DNA of 64,000 nucleotides from Triatoma infestans (GCA_011037195.1 JAAEAF010014485.1:1-64000); one strand, 5' to 3'. Positions 52,701 through 59,119 are shown, numbered from the stretch's first letter. The notes: generated by a model from the letters alone, not told the origin. Made by a program: numbers and translations.

Positions 52701-53332
52701 TATGTTCAATGATTGATATTCTTATATGGATTTATCAATCTCAATGCTGTTCTACATCGATATTTTTAATATTAATGCTATCAATACCTGATGGCTTTTT
52801 TTGCTGCAGGCTTCCCTTAAGTGCAAAATATGGTTTATAGGACAGCGTAAATTTATTAGGTTTTTCTTCATTCGGAATAATATGTAATATTATAGAGGGT
52901 TGGATGCTCCTTATAAATTTAAGTTCTTACTCAAGCTACTCCTGAAAAATACTCCTTTGTGCATTGCATTGAAAAGCGGCCCAATATGGACGAACACTTT
53001 TATTGACAGTCCATTCATAGAAATATCGTAATTTAAACAAAATTTTCTCACATCCTATTAAAAAAAAAAAAAATCATAATTGCATTAAATGTATACATAA
53101 TTTGTATTAATACTTTTTTTTTTTTTTTTTTTTTTAGTCATATAAAACATCAAATCAGAAAAAAGTTTCATTTGGACCAGTATCAGAACAGTTAATTCCT
53201 TTAGAATCAAAACCTGTCTTTAGACCATTTAAATATTCACGAATGAGATTTGTAGATGATTATTACTCTAATTACAACGGGAGTATAAATTCTGGACCTA
53301 AATCTCGTATTTTTAACAGATTTAACTACTAA
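25765..53332 (+). CDS. C19orf47-like SAM-domain protein, 13 exons (whole gene)
   Basis: Joined coding exons: 25765-25786, 26422-26618, 31272-31362, 32808-33065, 33802-33911, 40549-40693, 43451-43603, 43717-43769, 43896-43950, 47607-47668, 48362-48446, 50992-51047, 53138-53332. They total 1482 nt, 493 residues plus TAA. Every intron is GT-AG and every phase joins without a stop. Residues 8-73 resemble the SAM-type domain of the vertebrate C19orf47 family (EWIQFFKEAGIP in the vertebrate form, ESWLKFFTSAGIP here; then DIIAILKHAK against HIIAILRHAK). The rest is low-complexity, Ser/Lys/Arg rich, with an SR-like stretch near residue 315 (RKRTRSPSPSRSRLG) and R-L-G motifs at 210-212, 235-237, 322-324, 338-340, 376-378 and 423-425. 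Repeated R-L-G motifs are also a feature of the vertebrate protein. No enzymatic residues are seen; the molecular function of the family is not established. Family assignment is firm; expression and alternative splicing cannot be judged here. Confidence 0.9.
26422..26618 (+). CDS. C19orf47-like exon 2 (SAM-type domain)
   Basis: Acceptor TTTTTAG, donor GAA|GTAAGT. It encodes residues 8-73, essentially the whole helical SAM-type domain: ESWLKFFTSAGIP, a central YAVTFSKNEI segment, and the last helices ending in HIIAILRHAKAVYEE. The pattern of hydrophobic and Gly positions (AGIP, MGIT.MG) follows the vertebrate homologue. Phase 1 in, phase 0 out. Confidence 0.93.
26866..27190. mobile_element. 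foldback element, family F (old copy), intron 2
   Basis: Left arm 26871-26960 (GGTTCGCAGAGCTGGAAAAC, GTGATAGCCTACTTCAT) and right arm 27060-27185 (GCCTGAAGATGGGCGAACGA, CACAAAATGAACAAGCTATC) are diverged inverted copies of the arms seen intact at 59321-59583. Confidence 0.65.
27548..27785 (-). pseudogene. possible LINE 3' end with (AAT)n tail
   Basis: On the - strand SYRIQTTTKESQILLGCRRF and LGTTFFIHLSTALTKH resemble the extreme C-terminus of some insect LINEs; a run of AAT/AAC triplets (27575-27650 on this strand) follows as a simple tail, giving a spurious poly-Asn reading. Weak. Confidence 0.3.
28500..28980. mobile_element. foldback family F, three arms in array, intron 2
   Basis: A right-type arm at 28523-28630 (CTGAAGATGGGCGAACGCCC, GAAACCGGTCGATGACCACA), a left-type arm at 28690-28765 (CATCGACCGGTTTCGGGC), and a decayed right-type arm at 28905-28975. 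The last two form an ordinary foldback; the first is a half element. Confidence 0.7.
29358..30085 (-). pseudogene. Tc1-like transposase pseudogene, intron 2
   Basis: Read on the - strand: RSTIQHIVERFKKENRI, then PRLSAPKIATELSKRLGR (HTH region), VSPETVRRLLKK, then FWMTVIFADESKF with the first catalytic Asp, GSVMVWGCMATSGVGN, HFIDGIMNKYIYIDI, and FCFYQDHDPKKN where the second Asp of the DDE triad would lie. Tc1 transposases normally read Q-D-N-D-P-K-H there. The frame is interrupted by stops and shifts in the N-terminal half, and the C-terminus is lost. Confidence 0.85.
31272..31362 (+). CDS. C19orf47-like exon 3
   Basis: Acceptor TTATCTCAG, donor T|GTAAGT, phase 0 in and 1 out. It encodes residues 74-103, a Pro/Lys-rich linker (LSPAPVKYGPAAKPIPKEKP). 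No domain is recognised; it is supported by clean splice sites and by reading frame continuity between the SAM exon and exon 4. Confidence 0.8.
31860..32520 (-). pseudogene. LINE RNase H domain remnant, intron 3
   Basis: On the - strand an RNase H-like stretch reads NNQTELLAIS (catalytic Glu), then TDSEVSLPVINDHRNH (catalytic Asp), and DKGTRRADKLAKDAAIDDKL, the usual ADKLAKDAA end. Frameshifts separate the parts. The downstream stretch SVQSRLATQIKHSP resembles the post-RNase H region of jockey/R1-type elements. Confidence 0.75.
32808..33065 (+). CDS. C19orf47-like exon 4 (linker)
   Basis: Acceptor TTTTGTAG, donor G|GTATGT, phase 1 in and 1 out. It encodes residues 104-189: LPLRLSNEKENTSEIN, then AKKAVATVESRQRAVG, then a Ser/Thr/Lys-rich run ending NSANKKKTS. 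It is the longest internal exon, disordered in character. The open frame continues through the whole exon. Confidence 0.85.
33802..33911 (+). CDS. C19orf47-like exon 5 (first R-L-G motif)
   Basis: Acceptor AATTTCAG, donor AAT|GTAGGT (a weaker GTAGGT donor), phase 1 in and 0 out. It encodes residues 190-226 with GKVFERLGVEV, matching the V-F-x-R-L-G repeats of the vertebrate protein, followed by an acidic Ser-rich stretch. Confidence 0.88.
36083..36270 (+). mobile_element. tRNA-derived SINE, family S1, intron 5
   Basis: The best tRNA-like head in the window: box A TAGCTCAGTGG (36093-36103) and a perfect box B GGTTCGAATCC (36136-36146). The body has CCTAGGAGCCTCTACAGCTC and the 3' end ACGCCTTAAATAAAAATAAA. 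A real tRNA is excluded because the acceptor side does not close. Confidence 0.88.
36372..36605 (-). mobile_element. tRNA-derived SINE, family S1, with TSD, intron 5
   Basis: Full-length - strand copy flanked by TATCATTAGAT (36361-36371) and TATCGTTAGAT (36606-36616), a target-site duplication with one mismatch. Lies 101 bp from the opposite-strand copy at 36083. Confidence 0.87.
36752..37685 (+). mobile_element. 5'-truncated LINE insertion with TSD, intron 5
   Basis: Flanked by a perfect 13-bp duplication TAAATCTAATGAA (36739-36751 and 37686-37698). Frames on the + strand contain NTSELTLRELRWLFKIRGEL, LYLNFIPFIEKENVLCSM and, after a shift, KEDTVHSMAECIVLSEFR (E/D-T-x-x-H-x-x-x-E-C type tail). 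The 3' end has AATAAAG and a short (ATT)n tail. Confidence 0.85.
38628..38965. mobile_element. foldback element, family G, intron 5
   Basis: Left arm 38628-38708 (GCTTATTTCTGTTGGATTTT, CAGGATTGTAAAAAAAAAGG, CTAAACATTTCGG) is the inverted partner of right arm 38877-38965 (CCGAAAAGTTTATGG, ACAATCTTGATCCAGAAAAT, CCATCAGAAATAAG). About 80-bp arms, loop of about 170 bp containing GAAGATGGGATACGTCCCGA. Not similar to family F outside that short motif. Confidence 0.75.
39215..39440. repeat. family F-like relic and hairpin, intron 5
   Basis: GGTCCGCAATGCTGGATAAC and TCCTGACCGGTTTCAGACTT recall the left arm of family F. A separate hairpin, TTGTTACGCATTAC with GTAGTGCGTAACAA, lies at 39363-39413. Confidence 0.5.
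39690..39830. repeat. GC-rich remnant plus (AAATA)n
   Basis: A short GC-rich stretch (39692-39780) whose - strand reads CGCTCAGTGGAACAGTGGTA, vaguely like a SINE head, followed by AAATAAAAT repeats. Too little to classify. Confidence 0.3.
40549..40693 (+). CDS. C19orf47-like exon 6 (second R-L-G motif)
   Basis: Acceptor TTTCATTAG, donor G|GTAATT, phase 0 in and 1 out. It encodes residues 227-274, opening with SSNESVFSRLGGKTSP, again the V-F-x-R-L-G motif, then YSPSKSPVKVSYKPIANG. It lies after the longest intron (6637 bp), which is filled with SINE, LINE and foldback insertions. Confidence 0.9.
40835..41720 (+). pseudogene. LINE 3' fragment, intron 6
   Basis: The + strand frames read TDYLKELQSKLLKKKMFWFQ, then YKSTSCNINFRKTPYLQNSE and CQLCNEAVLESTYHFIAVCS, the C-x2-C-x9-H-x4-C tail cluster as in the LINE at 7490. 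Stops interrupt the frame; a 3' UTR-like AT-rich stretch follows. No duplication of the target found. Confidence 0.7.
41829..41848. repeat. (ATT)n microsatellite
   Basis: Short ATT run between two LINE fragments in opposite orientation; could be the 3' tail of the - strand LINE that follows. Confidence 0.6.
41849..42600 (-). pseudogene. LINE RNase H / C-terminal remnant, intron 6
   Basis: On the - strand: APFIGPSLLLCVSSGT, then LLRGPDRAINETLLCLSRNS, RHLVGPLTGHCSLWRHLYVM, GLMPDPFCRVCETEEETPSN, and SRMSVEELRLFPLKVIVRFV. This is the region after the RNase H domain in jockey/R1-type elements, with its G-L-L-T-G-H and C-x2-C motifs. Frameshifts near 42240 and 42060; a (CT)n run at about 42424-42480. 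Confidence 0.8.
42840..43160 (-). repeat. family H fragment (reverse), intron 6
   Basis: CAAAAATGAAAAATTACAGC, GACACGAAGGTTTCGGTCAA, TTTTCTCGAAAATAAAATCA and CAGTTCTATCACCTGTATTT match family H read from its right end; diverged. Confidence 0.6.
43451..43603 (+). CDS. C19orf47-like exon 7 (SR-like segment)
   Basis: Acceptor TTTTCAG, donor A|GTGAGT, phase 1 in and 1 out. It encodes residues 275-325. The first half is MFTMRADEAEAESVAAALAR; the second half is basic and SR-like (RKRTRSPSPSRSRLG), a plausible nuclear localisation or phosphorylation region by composition only. Confidence 0.88.
43717..43769 (+). CDS. C19orf47-like exon 8 (R-L-G repeat unit a)
   Basis: Acceptor TTTTTCAG, donor TCT|GTGAGT, phase 1 in and 0 out, only 53 nt. 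It encodes KDIDNLKKNIKARLGRMS. Length, phase class and the K-A-R-L-G core match exons 10 and 12, suggesting a duplicated exon unit. The preceding intron is only 113 bp. Confidence 0.85.
43896..43950 (+). CDS. C19orf47-like exon 9 (ESIGL unit a)
   Basis: Acceptor TTTCCTGCAG, donor C|GTAAGT, phase 0 in and 1 out. It encodes RSVSPSTKYKEDEESIGL. The last five residues ESIGL sit against the donor exactly as in exon 11, and the phase class is the same. Confidence 0.85.
44288..44526 (-). mobile_element. SINE S1, diverged, intron 9
   Basis: AGGCGCCTCAACATTTTGAA at the 3' side, GTGGTAGAGGCTCCTAGCAA in the body, box-B-like ACTCGAACCTGG, head region GAGCTAATCCGTTCCC. Confidence 0.75.
44774..44850 (-). 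repeat. family H right-end scrap, intron 9
   Basis: AGAAGTATTGCGAACGTGTC and GAGTTTACACCGGAAATACA match the right end of family H (reverse). Confidence 0.6.
45050..45250 (-). mobile_element. SINE S1, old copy, intron 9
   Basis: GCGCCTCAAAAGATC, GAGCTGTAGAAGCTCCTAAG, AGAGGAATCTAAGGATAGCA and the box-B-like ACTCAAACCCGGG, then AGTGAGCGGATCCCTGCTG. Confidence 0.65.
45637..45805 (+). repeat. family H, left half split by mariner
   Basis: AAATCTGGTGTGAAACACTC then GACTTTTTCTTACTGC, and body to CGAATTTCGGCAGC, where the mariner element begins. The right half continues at 47092. Confidence 0.75.
45808..47089 (+). mobile_element. mariner element (degenerate), intron 9
   Basis: About 1.28 kb with matching ends: CGAGGGTCATTCAGTAAGGA on the left and, inverted, CGAGGGTCATTCAATAAGTA on the right. 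A TA precedes the left end (45806-45807); the right flank reads TT, so the second TA seems mutated. Length and termini fit the mariner family. Inserted within a family H copy. Confidence 0.88.
45966..47014 (+). pseudogene. mariner transposase pseudogene
   Basis: Start MASPLEHCTSEEQRSVIRSL, then a frameshifted middle. The catalytic region survives in pieces: VTCDETWIHHFEPEYKRQS (first Asp), MILLHDNARPHTAQLT (second Asp), PAPDLAPLDFHLFGP (third Asp). Residue spacing between the second and third Asp is one short of the DD34D rule, so a codon is missing. Frameshifts near 46070, 46610 and 46945; the true end would be the GGYVEK stop at 47014. Inactive. Confidence 0.85.
47092..47456 (+). repeat. 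family H, right half split by mariner
   Basis: ACTAATTAATATTATTTAGT picks up where 45805 stops in the family consensus, then CTTAAATGAATTTTCCCAGA, TAAGCGGAATACCAAGTTTG, ending CAGTTAGACATAGTAA. Confidence 0.75.
47607..47668 (+). CDS. C19orf47-like exon 10 (R-L-G repeat unit b)
   Basis: Acceptor TTTTCAG, donor TTT|GTAAGT, phase 1 in and 0 out. It encodes RGMGDYRSEKTVKARLGVSN plus Phe. Same phase class and motif as exons 8 and 12. Intron 9 upstream carries two SINEs, a mariner relic and family H sequence. Confidence 0.88.
48362..48446 (+). CDS. C19orf47-like exon 11 (ESIGL unit b)
   Basis: Acceptor GTGCTTAG, donor A|GTAAGT, phase 0 in and 1 out. It encodes DRLEERTGILGRGSILAKRS and then SPVESIGL. 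The terminal ESIGL repeats the end of exon 9. Confidence 0.88.
48640..49375 (+). pseudogene. LINE RNase H / C-terminal remnant, intron 11
   Basis: The + strand reads GHRGNEVADRQVRESSSGPL, the G-H-x-G-x-x-G-N-E-x-A-D end of an RNase H domain, then GPLIGPQPLMW. Later frames give LCRCEGLLLWLRLGSL and LSRQIVKVFSKRGCP, the usual C-terminal end. A jockey/R1-type family like the one at 41849 but in the opposite orientation. Distinctly GC-richer than its intron. Confidence 0.78.
49594..50822 (+). repeat. family H copy (forward) with nested insertion, intron 11
   Basis: Left end AATTTGGTATGAAACACTTA, body CACTTCCTGTCAACCGATTT and GTACTTCCGGTTGAGGAATT, (CA)n at about 50322-50336, right end CAGAAGTTAGAGAAAGTAAA. 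The copy is interrupted at 50342-50690 by unrelated sequence. Confidence 0.8.
50342..50690 (-). mobile_element. retroelement-like insertion inside family H
   Basis: About 350 bp absent from other family H copies, beginning with a T run (poly(A) on the - strand) and AATAAACTTAAACACAG read on the - strand. No coding motif; probably a truncated LINE 3' end. Confidence 0.45.
50992..51047 (+). CDS. C19orf47-like exon 12 (R-L-G repeat unit c)
   Basis: Acceptor TTTTTTCTAG after a long pyrimidine tract, donor TCT|GTAAGT, phase 1 in and 0 out. It encodes SGLNKSNSGIKSRLGQTNS, matching exons 8 and 10 in length, phase and motif. Confidence 0.86.
51188..51416 (+). mobile_element. SINE S1, intron 12, left member of inverted pair
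   Basis: Degenerate head AATAGCTAAGCGGTTATCGT, body CTTCCTAGGAGCCTCTATAG, 3' end GTTGACGCGCCTTAAATAAA. Joined directly to a foldback element. Confidence 0.78.
51417..51713. mobile_element. foldback element, family F, intron 12
   Basis: Left arm 51417-51526 and right arm 51563-51680 are inverted copies (CCGTGGTAGCCTGCTTCATT and AATGAAGCAGGCTACCATGG; GGGCGTTCGCCCATCTTCAG and its complement) around a loop of about 36 nt. The right side extends past the left by GCTTTTCAGCTCTGCGGAAC and then a CAACAATAACAACAAAA tail, as in the copy at 59319. Confidence 0.82.
51714..51830 (-). mobile_element. SINE S1 3' part, intron 12, right member of inverted pair
   Basis: ATCTATGGTCATTGGCGCCG and GACAGTGAGCTGTAGAGGCT are the complement of the SINE body at 51250-51400. 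Head missing. Confidence 0.72.
52530..52615. repeat. family F relic, intron 12
   Basis: TGATAACACACTGTTTATTA, AAAATAGGTTGATGTATGAC and TGCAAAATGAAGCAGGGAGT recall the right arm of family F; strongly diverged. Confidence 0.4.
53138..53332 (+). CDS. C19orf47-like exon 13 (C-terminal exon)
   Basis: Acceptor after a T-rich tract (TTTTTTAG), phase 0. It encodes the last 64 residues and TAA: SYKTSNQKKVSFGPVSEQL, then ESKPVFRPFKYSRMRFVDDY, ending KSRIFNRFNY. The KSRIFNRF end loosely echoes the R-L-G repeats and sits where the vertebrate protein ends with its last V-F-x-R-L-G copy. Confidence 0.85.
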   Translation, partial: SYKTSNQKKVSFGPVSEQLIPLESKPVFRPFKYSRMRFVDDYYSNYNGSINSGPKSRIFNRFNY

Positions 53333-53360
53333 TGAGTGTAATACAAAAAAAAAAGTAAAT

Positions 53361-53366
53361 AATAAA
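53361..53366 (+). terminator. candidate poly(A) signal, proximal
   Basis: AATAAA, 29 nt after the stop codon of the C19orf47-like gene. It would give a very short 3' UTR. A second signal lies at 53836. Confidence 0.35.
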
Positions 53367-53835
53367 AGATTTATTTATAAACGTACAGAAGGAAGAAAAC
53401 TGCTCATATTATTCGATTTATAATTTTATTAGAAAATTAATAATAATATGAGTTTTTATCTTTAATATGGCAGTTTTCTTTTGTGTGTACATCGCAAGCA
53501 GATTAAAATGGGGACTTGTTTAGCTGGTCCTAGTGGACCTATTGTTTTTCTTAAAAAAAAGATTGATTATACAAAAATGTAATATAATAATACATTAACC
53601 CCATTTCTGTCGTAATCAGCTTAAACAATAATCATATTCAAATATATTTTATATTTTTTAATAGCAATTATTTTTTAAAAAAAAATTAATAATCTAAATA
53701 TGAAACTAATAATTAGATGGTATTTTATTTTTTTTTGTTAAAAAAATTTGATCTACCAGAAAAAAACAAAATGATCCTAATTAATTATAATGAAATCTCT
53801 TTCGTGTAGTGTAATTGTGTAAAATTAATTATGTA

Positions 53836-53841
53836 AATAAA
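53836..53841 (+). terminator. candidate poly(A) signal, distal
   Basis: AATAAA followed by a T/G-rich stretch (TATTTTGTTTTATT), about 500 nt after the stop codon; context is better than for the proximal signal. Confidence 0.45.
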
Positions 53842-54031
53842 GTCTTAATATTTTGTTTTATTATAAATTACATAATTTAAGGCAGTTGCAAGTCAGCCAG
53901 CTTTTTTTATTATTGAAACTGATTTTGTGTTTTATCTTCAAATATGTATTTCTTTTCTTCACGAAACAATTTGTGGAAATTAAAATAAATAAAAGAATGA
54001 ACAAAATTGTGATTGAAAAAAATGGTAAACT

Positions 54032-54200
54032 CACATGAAGAAAATCGAGTTTCCGGGTTGAGACCCGCGTCAATGGTTCGCCAAAAACCGACATTTTGCC
54101 GTTGTTGCAATGAGTCTCTTCAGTATTGTTACATCTTGAAAGCTAAGAAAGCCTGACGTGGTATCAACCCGGAAACACAAGTGCTTTTCATGAAAATAAC
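54032..54200. repeat. small foldback in the 3' flank
   Basis: GAGTTTCCGGGTTGAGACCC (54048-54067) is answered by GGTATCAACCCGGAAACAC (about 54161-54179); with flanking matches the arms reach about 40 bp. Lies some 700 bp after the stop codon of the C19orf47-like gene. Confidence 0.65.
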
Positions 54201-55450
54201 CGCGGAAACCTAAAAGATCAACTTCACATGATTTATTGCGTTTTTTATTCTAAGGAAAAATATAATTAACGAGTTATCGTAAATATTTTCTTCCACATCA
54301 TTAGAGAATATTGCCATTAAATAATAATTATAATTAAAACATTATAAAGATATCACGAACCTTAAATGCATAAGTTAAACAAAAAATTAATATGATTGTT
54401 GAAATTAATTATGCTATTAATATATTATTTACACAAAAAAATTTTATGTCATTATTTTAAGTTTCATTAATTTTGTAAATGTTTGGAATATAGTTTTGAA
54501 GATTAAGATAAATGGTATTCCATTGTAATAATTAAAAATATATTCTTGATTGCAGTTATTTATTTTGCAAAAGTCGAATAATATAATTTAAATAATAAAT
54601 AAATAAATTTAAAAAAAAAAAACCTATTCAGTCTTAAAGTTTTGATGATTAGAATTGTTTTCTGATTCTAAAATTGATTATTAGACTGATTTCTGTATAA
54701 GTTGACATTACCTAATTTAATATATAATTAAGAAAGAGTATTTTATTATACATATTGGAAAAATTATGAAAATCATCCTTATCTGAAAAGAAAAAAAAAA
54801 TCTTAGAAAAATTGTTTCCTTTTGAATTTACTATTTTTCTGAATAATATTTTGTAAAAATTCTGAAGTTTTTTATTTTTTTTTTTTAGTTTTTAGTTTTT
54901 TCTGTACATATATTGTATGTATTATAGATATTTTACTTTAATTATAAAGTAATATTTATTTCTCAATTTATTTTATTAAACATTTTCATTTTTATTGATT
55001 TTATTTGGACAAATTCGTAATATTTGAACTATCTTAATACTATGTTTAGCCCAATCCAGACCAGATTGGAGGGAACTAAGCAATAGCAATCATAAGTTGA
55101 AAACTGGCTGCAGACGGTACTTTTTATATGATTATGAAAAGAAGTTTGAGAATACTAAACAATCCATCTGCAGGAAAGTTATTCCTTTTCTTCCAACTCC
55201 TTGCAACTCCATTTTCCAGAGCTATTTAGACAAATAACAAAAATAGCAAATGCCATGAACAAGTGTTTGCAAGATCGATTCTACTAGTGAAATCATCGAG
55301 GGAACTGTTTACTTAAACAGGAATTACCTGGTTAATACTGTCGTTTTGAAGAAATAATGTTATTAAGATCTAAACTATTTCTAATCACACTATTTTACTC
55401 TAGCAAAATTTTTTGAAAGTTTGCCAAAACAATTTAAAGAAATGATGTAA
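54200..55450. other. very AT-rich intergenic sequence
   Basis: Nothing recognised. Confidence 0.4.
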
Positions 55451-55454
55451 AAAC

Positions 55455-56020
55455 ATACATGACTTTCTCATACTATAACTGACAAATTTTGCTACCATTT
55501 GTTTAGATATACTACAGAGAAATACCTACTCACACAGGTAGTAGAAGTGGATTGCATTATTGTCCAATAGGCAACGCAATAATATTGAAATCAAATAACA
55601 TTTGAAATTTAACGCTTCAAATACCCTAGAACTCTGTAAAATTACTTTTCTCCAAAAAATGTTTCAAATAAAAGTGATACATTTATTTCTCTGCACTTGA
55701 CACACCAAGTTTAATGAAATCGCGATGATCGTTTTCAAGAAAAATCCAAAACTACCAAAAACATATTCCTGTAAAGTCACATTTCGGTTAACCGCTTTCT
55801 TCAAATTTGGTATTTTAGCAATGTTCTAATTATATTAATATTATATAGGTGGTAAAACCATACATTGCACTGAAGAGATACTTTAGAGTGAAGCCTTAAC
55901 GTTACTGTTCTATAGAACTAAAGACTTTTCAGGGAAAATGTTTTATATAAAATTTGTAACATTTATGTGTGTAGATAGTATATAAAAGCTTCAAGAAAAT
56001 CATTGGAGCCGTTGGTTTTG
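55455..56020 (+). repeat. family H fragment (forward)
   Basis: CATGACTTTCTCATACTATA, AAATGTTTCAAATAAAAGTG, CATTTCGGTTAACCGCTTTC and AAAATCATTGGAGCCGTTG; diverged and lacking the right end. Confidence 0.65.
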
Positions 56021-56343
56021 GTTATATAACTCCATTCATGCAAAAAAAAATTATTCGTACAATAAACTCTTAAACCCAATGCGAATTGTTCGTATTAAAA
56101 AACTATTTCAGTGGGGATACTCGATATTCCTCGCACCCCTATATAGTTAACCTAATATAAAATCTAATATATATTTACACCATATACAAAAAATATATAT
56201 ACGTTGAAAATATACAAATGGGATTGTGACCTCGATAATCCAAACAATCCCATTTCGGGACCAAGATCCTAAATACACTCACTCACCTTTCATACACACA
56301 CTTATATTAACCAGAATCATATTGTTTAACTAGTTCTATTGAT

Positions 56344-56560
56344 TCAGATAACAAAAGCATTATTAGAAAATATATCTTCATGACGGAAAGGGCCACCAAA
56401 TATTCGTATAACGTTTAAAAAATTATATCCCTTTTTATACTTAAATTTTGGGCATTCCATTGTTATATGTAGAAAGTATTTGTCTGTCATGCATAGACTG
56501 GAATTTGTGGAGGGTCTGATATTAATTTTATGCAACTATGCCCCCTAGATAGCCTGGTTC
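56344..56560 (-). pseudogene. possible LINE C-terminal fragment
   Basis: The - strand reads SSLCMTDKYFLHITMECPKF, similar in layout to the Cys/His tails of the LINEs at 7490 and 56905, then a 63-codon frame. Short and degenerate. Confidence 0.4.
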
Positions 56561-56691
56561 GATATTAGTCTATTAATCGTCATGATTATTTATTCAGTTC
56601 CAGGTTTTGAACCATGGTTGTCTGGATAATTTTTTATTCATTATTTTGTGAATTTTTTTTTTAGAATTAATTTCATACTCTTTGTCTCAAG

Positions 56692-56765
56692 GCAGTGCCC
56701 GCTCTAGCAGTTTCGTCGCCCTGGACAAAAAGACCAATTGCCGCCCCTTAAGAATATATACGCTA
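56692..56765. repeat. hAT-like terminal sequence
   Basis: GGCAGTGCCCGCTCTAGCAG and TCGTCGCCCTGGACAAAAAG resemble hAT terminal inverted repeats of the CAGTGGCGG...GGCGCCC type. Only one end is seen. Confidence 0.35.
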
Positions 56766-56904
56766 CCGATCAGAAATTTGAGATCAGTTAAAAAATTGGG
56801 CCTTGAACTACTTCACTACAGTCGATCGTGTCCAATTGAAATTTTTAATGTTGCTCTTAAATCTGCCACAAGTCCCCAATAGTTTCATTCGCTTGGAAGT
56901 TGAA

Positions 56905-57660
56905 TGACGGCAAGTGAAAACCAATATTTTTAATAAATCTATAAAATTCTGGCTGAAGATTTTATATTATATTTTTTCTGAGAGCAGCTCACCTCTGAAA
57001 ATATGCTATAGAAGACTTGTGAAGCTTTTGGATGGTTCTGACATTCCTTTTAAGTGGGTGGCTCTTGTGAGAGAATTGCTTTATTCTATAGGAGCGCAGG
57101 ACATCTGGGAGGCGCAGCATGCGGTCGTGGTCTCTAATAACTTAAAAAATCTTTCTCTAAACTGATGTCAATAATGTACTCAACTCTTCATATAACATCC
57201 ACTATAGATTGATATGTCCCTTGGCTAATGGTAGTTCATATGTAAATATTAGGTGCATATCATTAAAACCAGATTGATAGCTCAAATTAGAGTAGCGTGA
57301 TCGTCACCCCAGGATTTTTTATAATGCAATAGCCCATTTATTTGATCCTAAAAGAGTTGCTTTACTTGTGCGGAGGGCAAAAATGATAATATTATGCACC
57401 TTATTTTGGAATGCCCTTATTATAAATGTTTGAGAAGGAGGTTGTTAAGTACGTATTTACCTTCACACAGTTCTTATGTTTTTACTAACTTACTAGATAT
57501 AGAAAATAAAGAAAAGTTAAACCACTTATTTTATTTATCTCTGAGGCTTTGGGGGAAAGAATACATTGGTTTGTAAAATGATATAATACCTACGAGGAGA
57601 CCCCTCAAACTCCTTCCCTAAAATAATTTGTATGGATGAATAAAGTCTATTTAAATTATT
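56905..57660 (+). pseudogene. LINE 3' fragment, same broad family as 7490
   Basis: The + strand reads IKFWLKILYYIFSESSSPLK, DIPFKWVALVRELLYSIGAQ, comparable with IKWWIKIL and FNWVSQLREIIVGIG of the LINE at 7490, and then NIMHLILECPYYKCLRRRLL, the tail cluster. Ends with AATAAAG near 57640. Frameshifts between the parts. Confidence 0.72.
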
Positions 57661-58007
57661 GTTACTATCTAGTTTATTAATCAAGTATTTAATATTATTT
57701 TATTACTTTGAAGGTTAAGCTGTAATGTTTGTATTTTTTGTTCAGCTTTCAGCAGAGATCAACCTCATTCTATAGAAATATATAGTTTCTTTAGGCAATA
57801 AATAAATAAGTATTGAATGAAATGTCTCAAGACATGTTTCAAGCAAATGGCCAGGCATTTTAAGAGATTTTGAAGCTGCTTTCAAAAATATATCAAATAC
57901 AATATTCAATCAAATACCAACAAATGAAATCAGCCTGTAAATTTTATTGACAAGATTTAGATAAAAGTTTTTGAACTGTATGTTGATAGTTACATATAAA
58001 TGCTTAT

Positions 58008-59119
58008 AAAAATAATGATTATATAGGATGAATTGCTATTTGAATCTATCCTTTAATAGTCTTAAATTTCTCATTTTAACATTGTATCTAAGTTATTACA
58101 TATGATAATATTAATATTCGCAGCCCTCTATAGCTTCTAGCTGAAAAACAAATGTAAAAAATCTGAACTCTCTCATGAAAAAGAAAGGAGGGAAAAATAT
58201 CATATCAAGCATTATTCCAGAAAAATATCTTGGCAAATAATATGCCAAGAATTATCTTAATAATTTGCGCAAGAAATATAATATAGAAAAAAGATAAATC
58301 AATATTTGAATTTTATTAATATATATTAATTTTCTAGTTTAAAAATGATGTAATGATGAAAATGATGATTTAATTATAATGTACATCTAAGTAATTTTTT
58401 CAGTTTTTGTGATTTTTCTTCATAAAAACACCGACGAATTTTATTAAATTTGGTATACTAACTATAAAGTTTGTCGATTACAATTTTGAAAACTGGAGTA
58501 AGAGAAACTTGTGTGAGTGTTTCACATTAGATTTTTGTTTTGTTTTCTAATTAATGAAGTAACTAATTAAAATTAGTATATTTGTAGTTATAAACATGGC
58601 CACCAGATAACAACACCTACTGAGAAATCAATTTTATTTATGGTTATATAGTTTGTCACTAGGTGTCTCTACTTCCAAAGATTTTTTTTGGGAGTACATT
58701 ACGCTAACCACTACCCGTCCCTTCCCAAAGACGCGTATAAAAGTATTGAAAAATTCTTTACATCACAGGATGGCGCTGTGATCGGGTGGCAAATCTTGGA
58801 ACTACAATTCTGAATATCTAGAAGCTTATGCTTTCTAGCGGCAATTATTTGAACTACTACAAATTCTAGATTAAGTAAGTGCTGTTACCTGGCGGTGAAT
58901 TCAGAAACGTTAATTTTATTCGTTTTTAACTTTTTCTTTTTTTATTTCAACTAAAATGTAAAATTTGATTTTTTTTTTGTTTGTTTTATAAGAATACAGT
59001 CCTAATTTTTTAGTATAAACTTCATCTACAACAATTACATTCTTAAAGCCGTTAGAAAAAAACAAATTTTAATATTTGTTCCTTAGCTTTATCTTTTTTT
59101 ATGTCTTTTATTAATTATT
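58008..59119. repeat. tandem segmental duplication, copy A
   Basis: About 1.1 kb repeated at 59260-60667. Shared landmarks: TATTCGCAGCCCTCTATAGC, AAAGAAAGGAGGGAAAAATA, GGATGGCGCTGTGATCGGGT, TGCTTTCTAGCGGCAATTAT. It includes a family H right-side scrap (58395-58535, reverse) and a SINE-like scrap near 58690. Confidence 0.85.

Noticed and set aside
54032..54200. Histone-type or rho-independent terminator hairpin
   Set aside because: The arms are too long and separated by about 95 nt; it resembles a small foldback element, and Pol II termination does not use such hairpins.
56682..56882. A 66-residue + strand ORF
   Set aside because: It overlaps a hAT-like terminal sequence and shows no protein similarity that I recognise.
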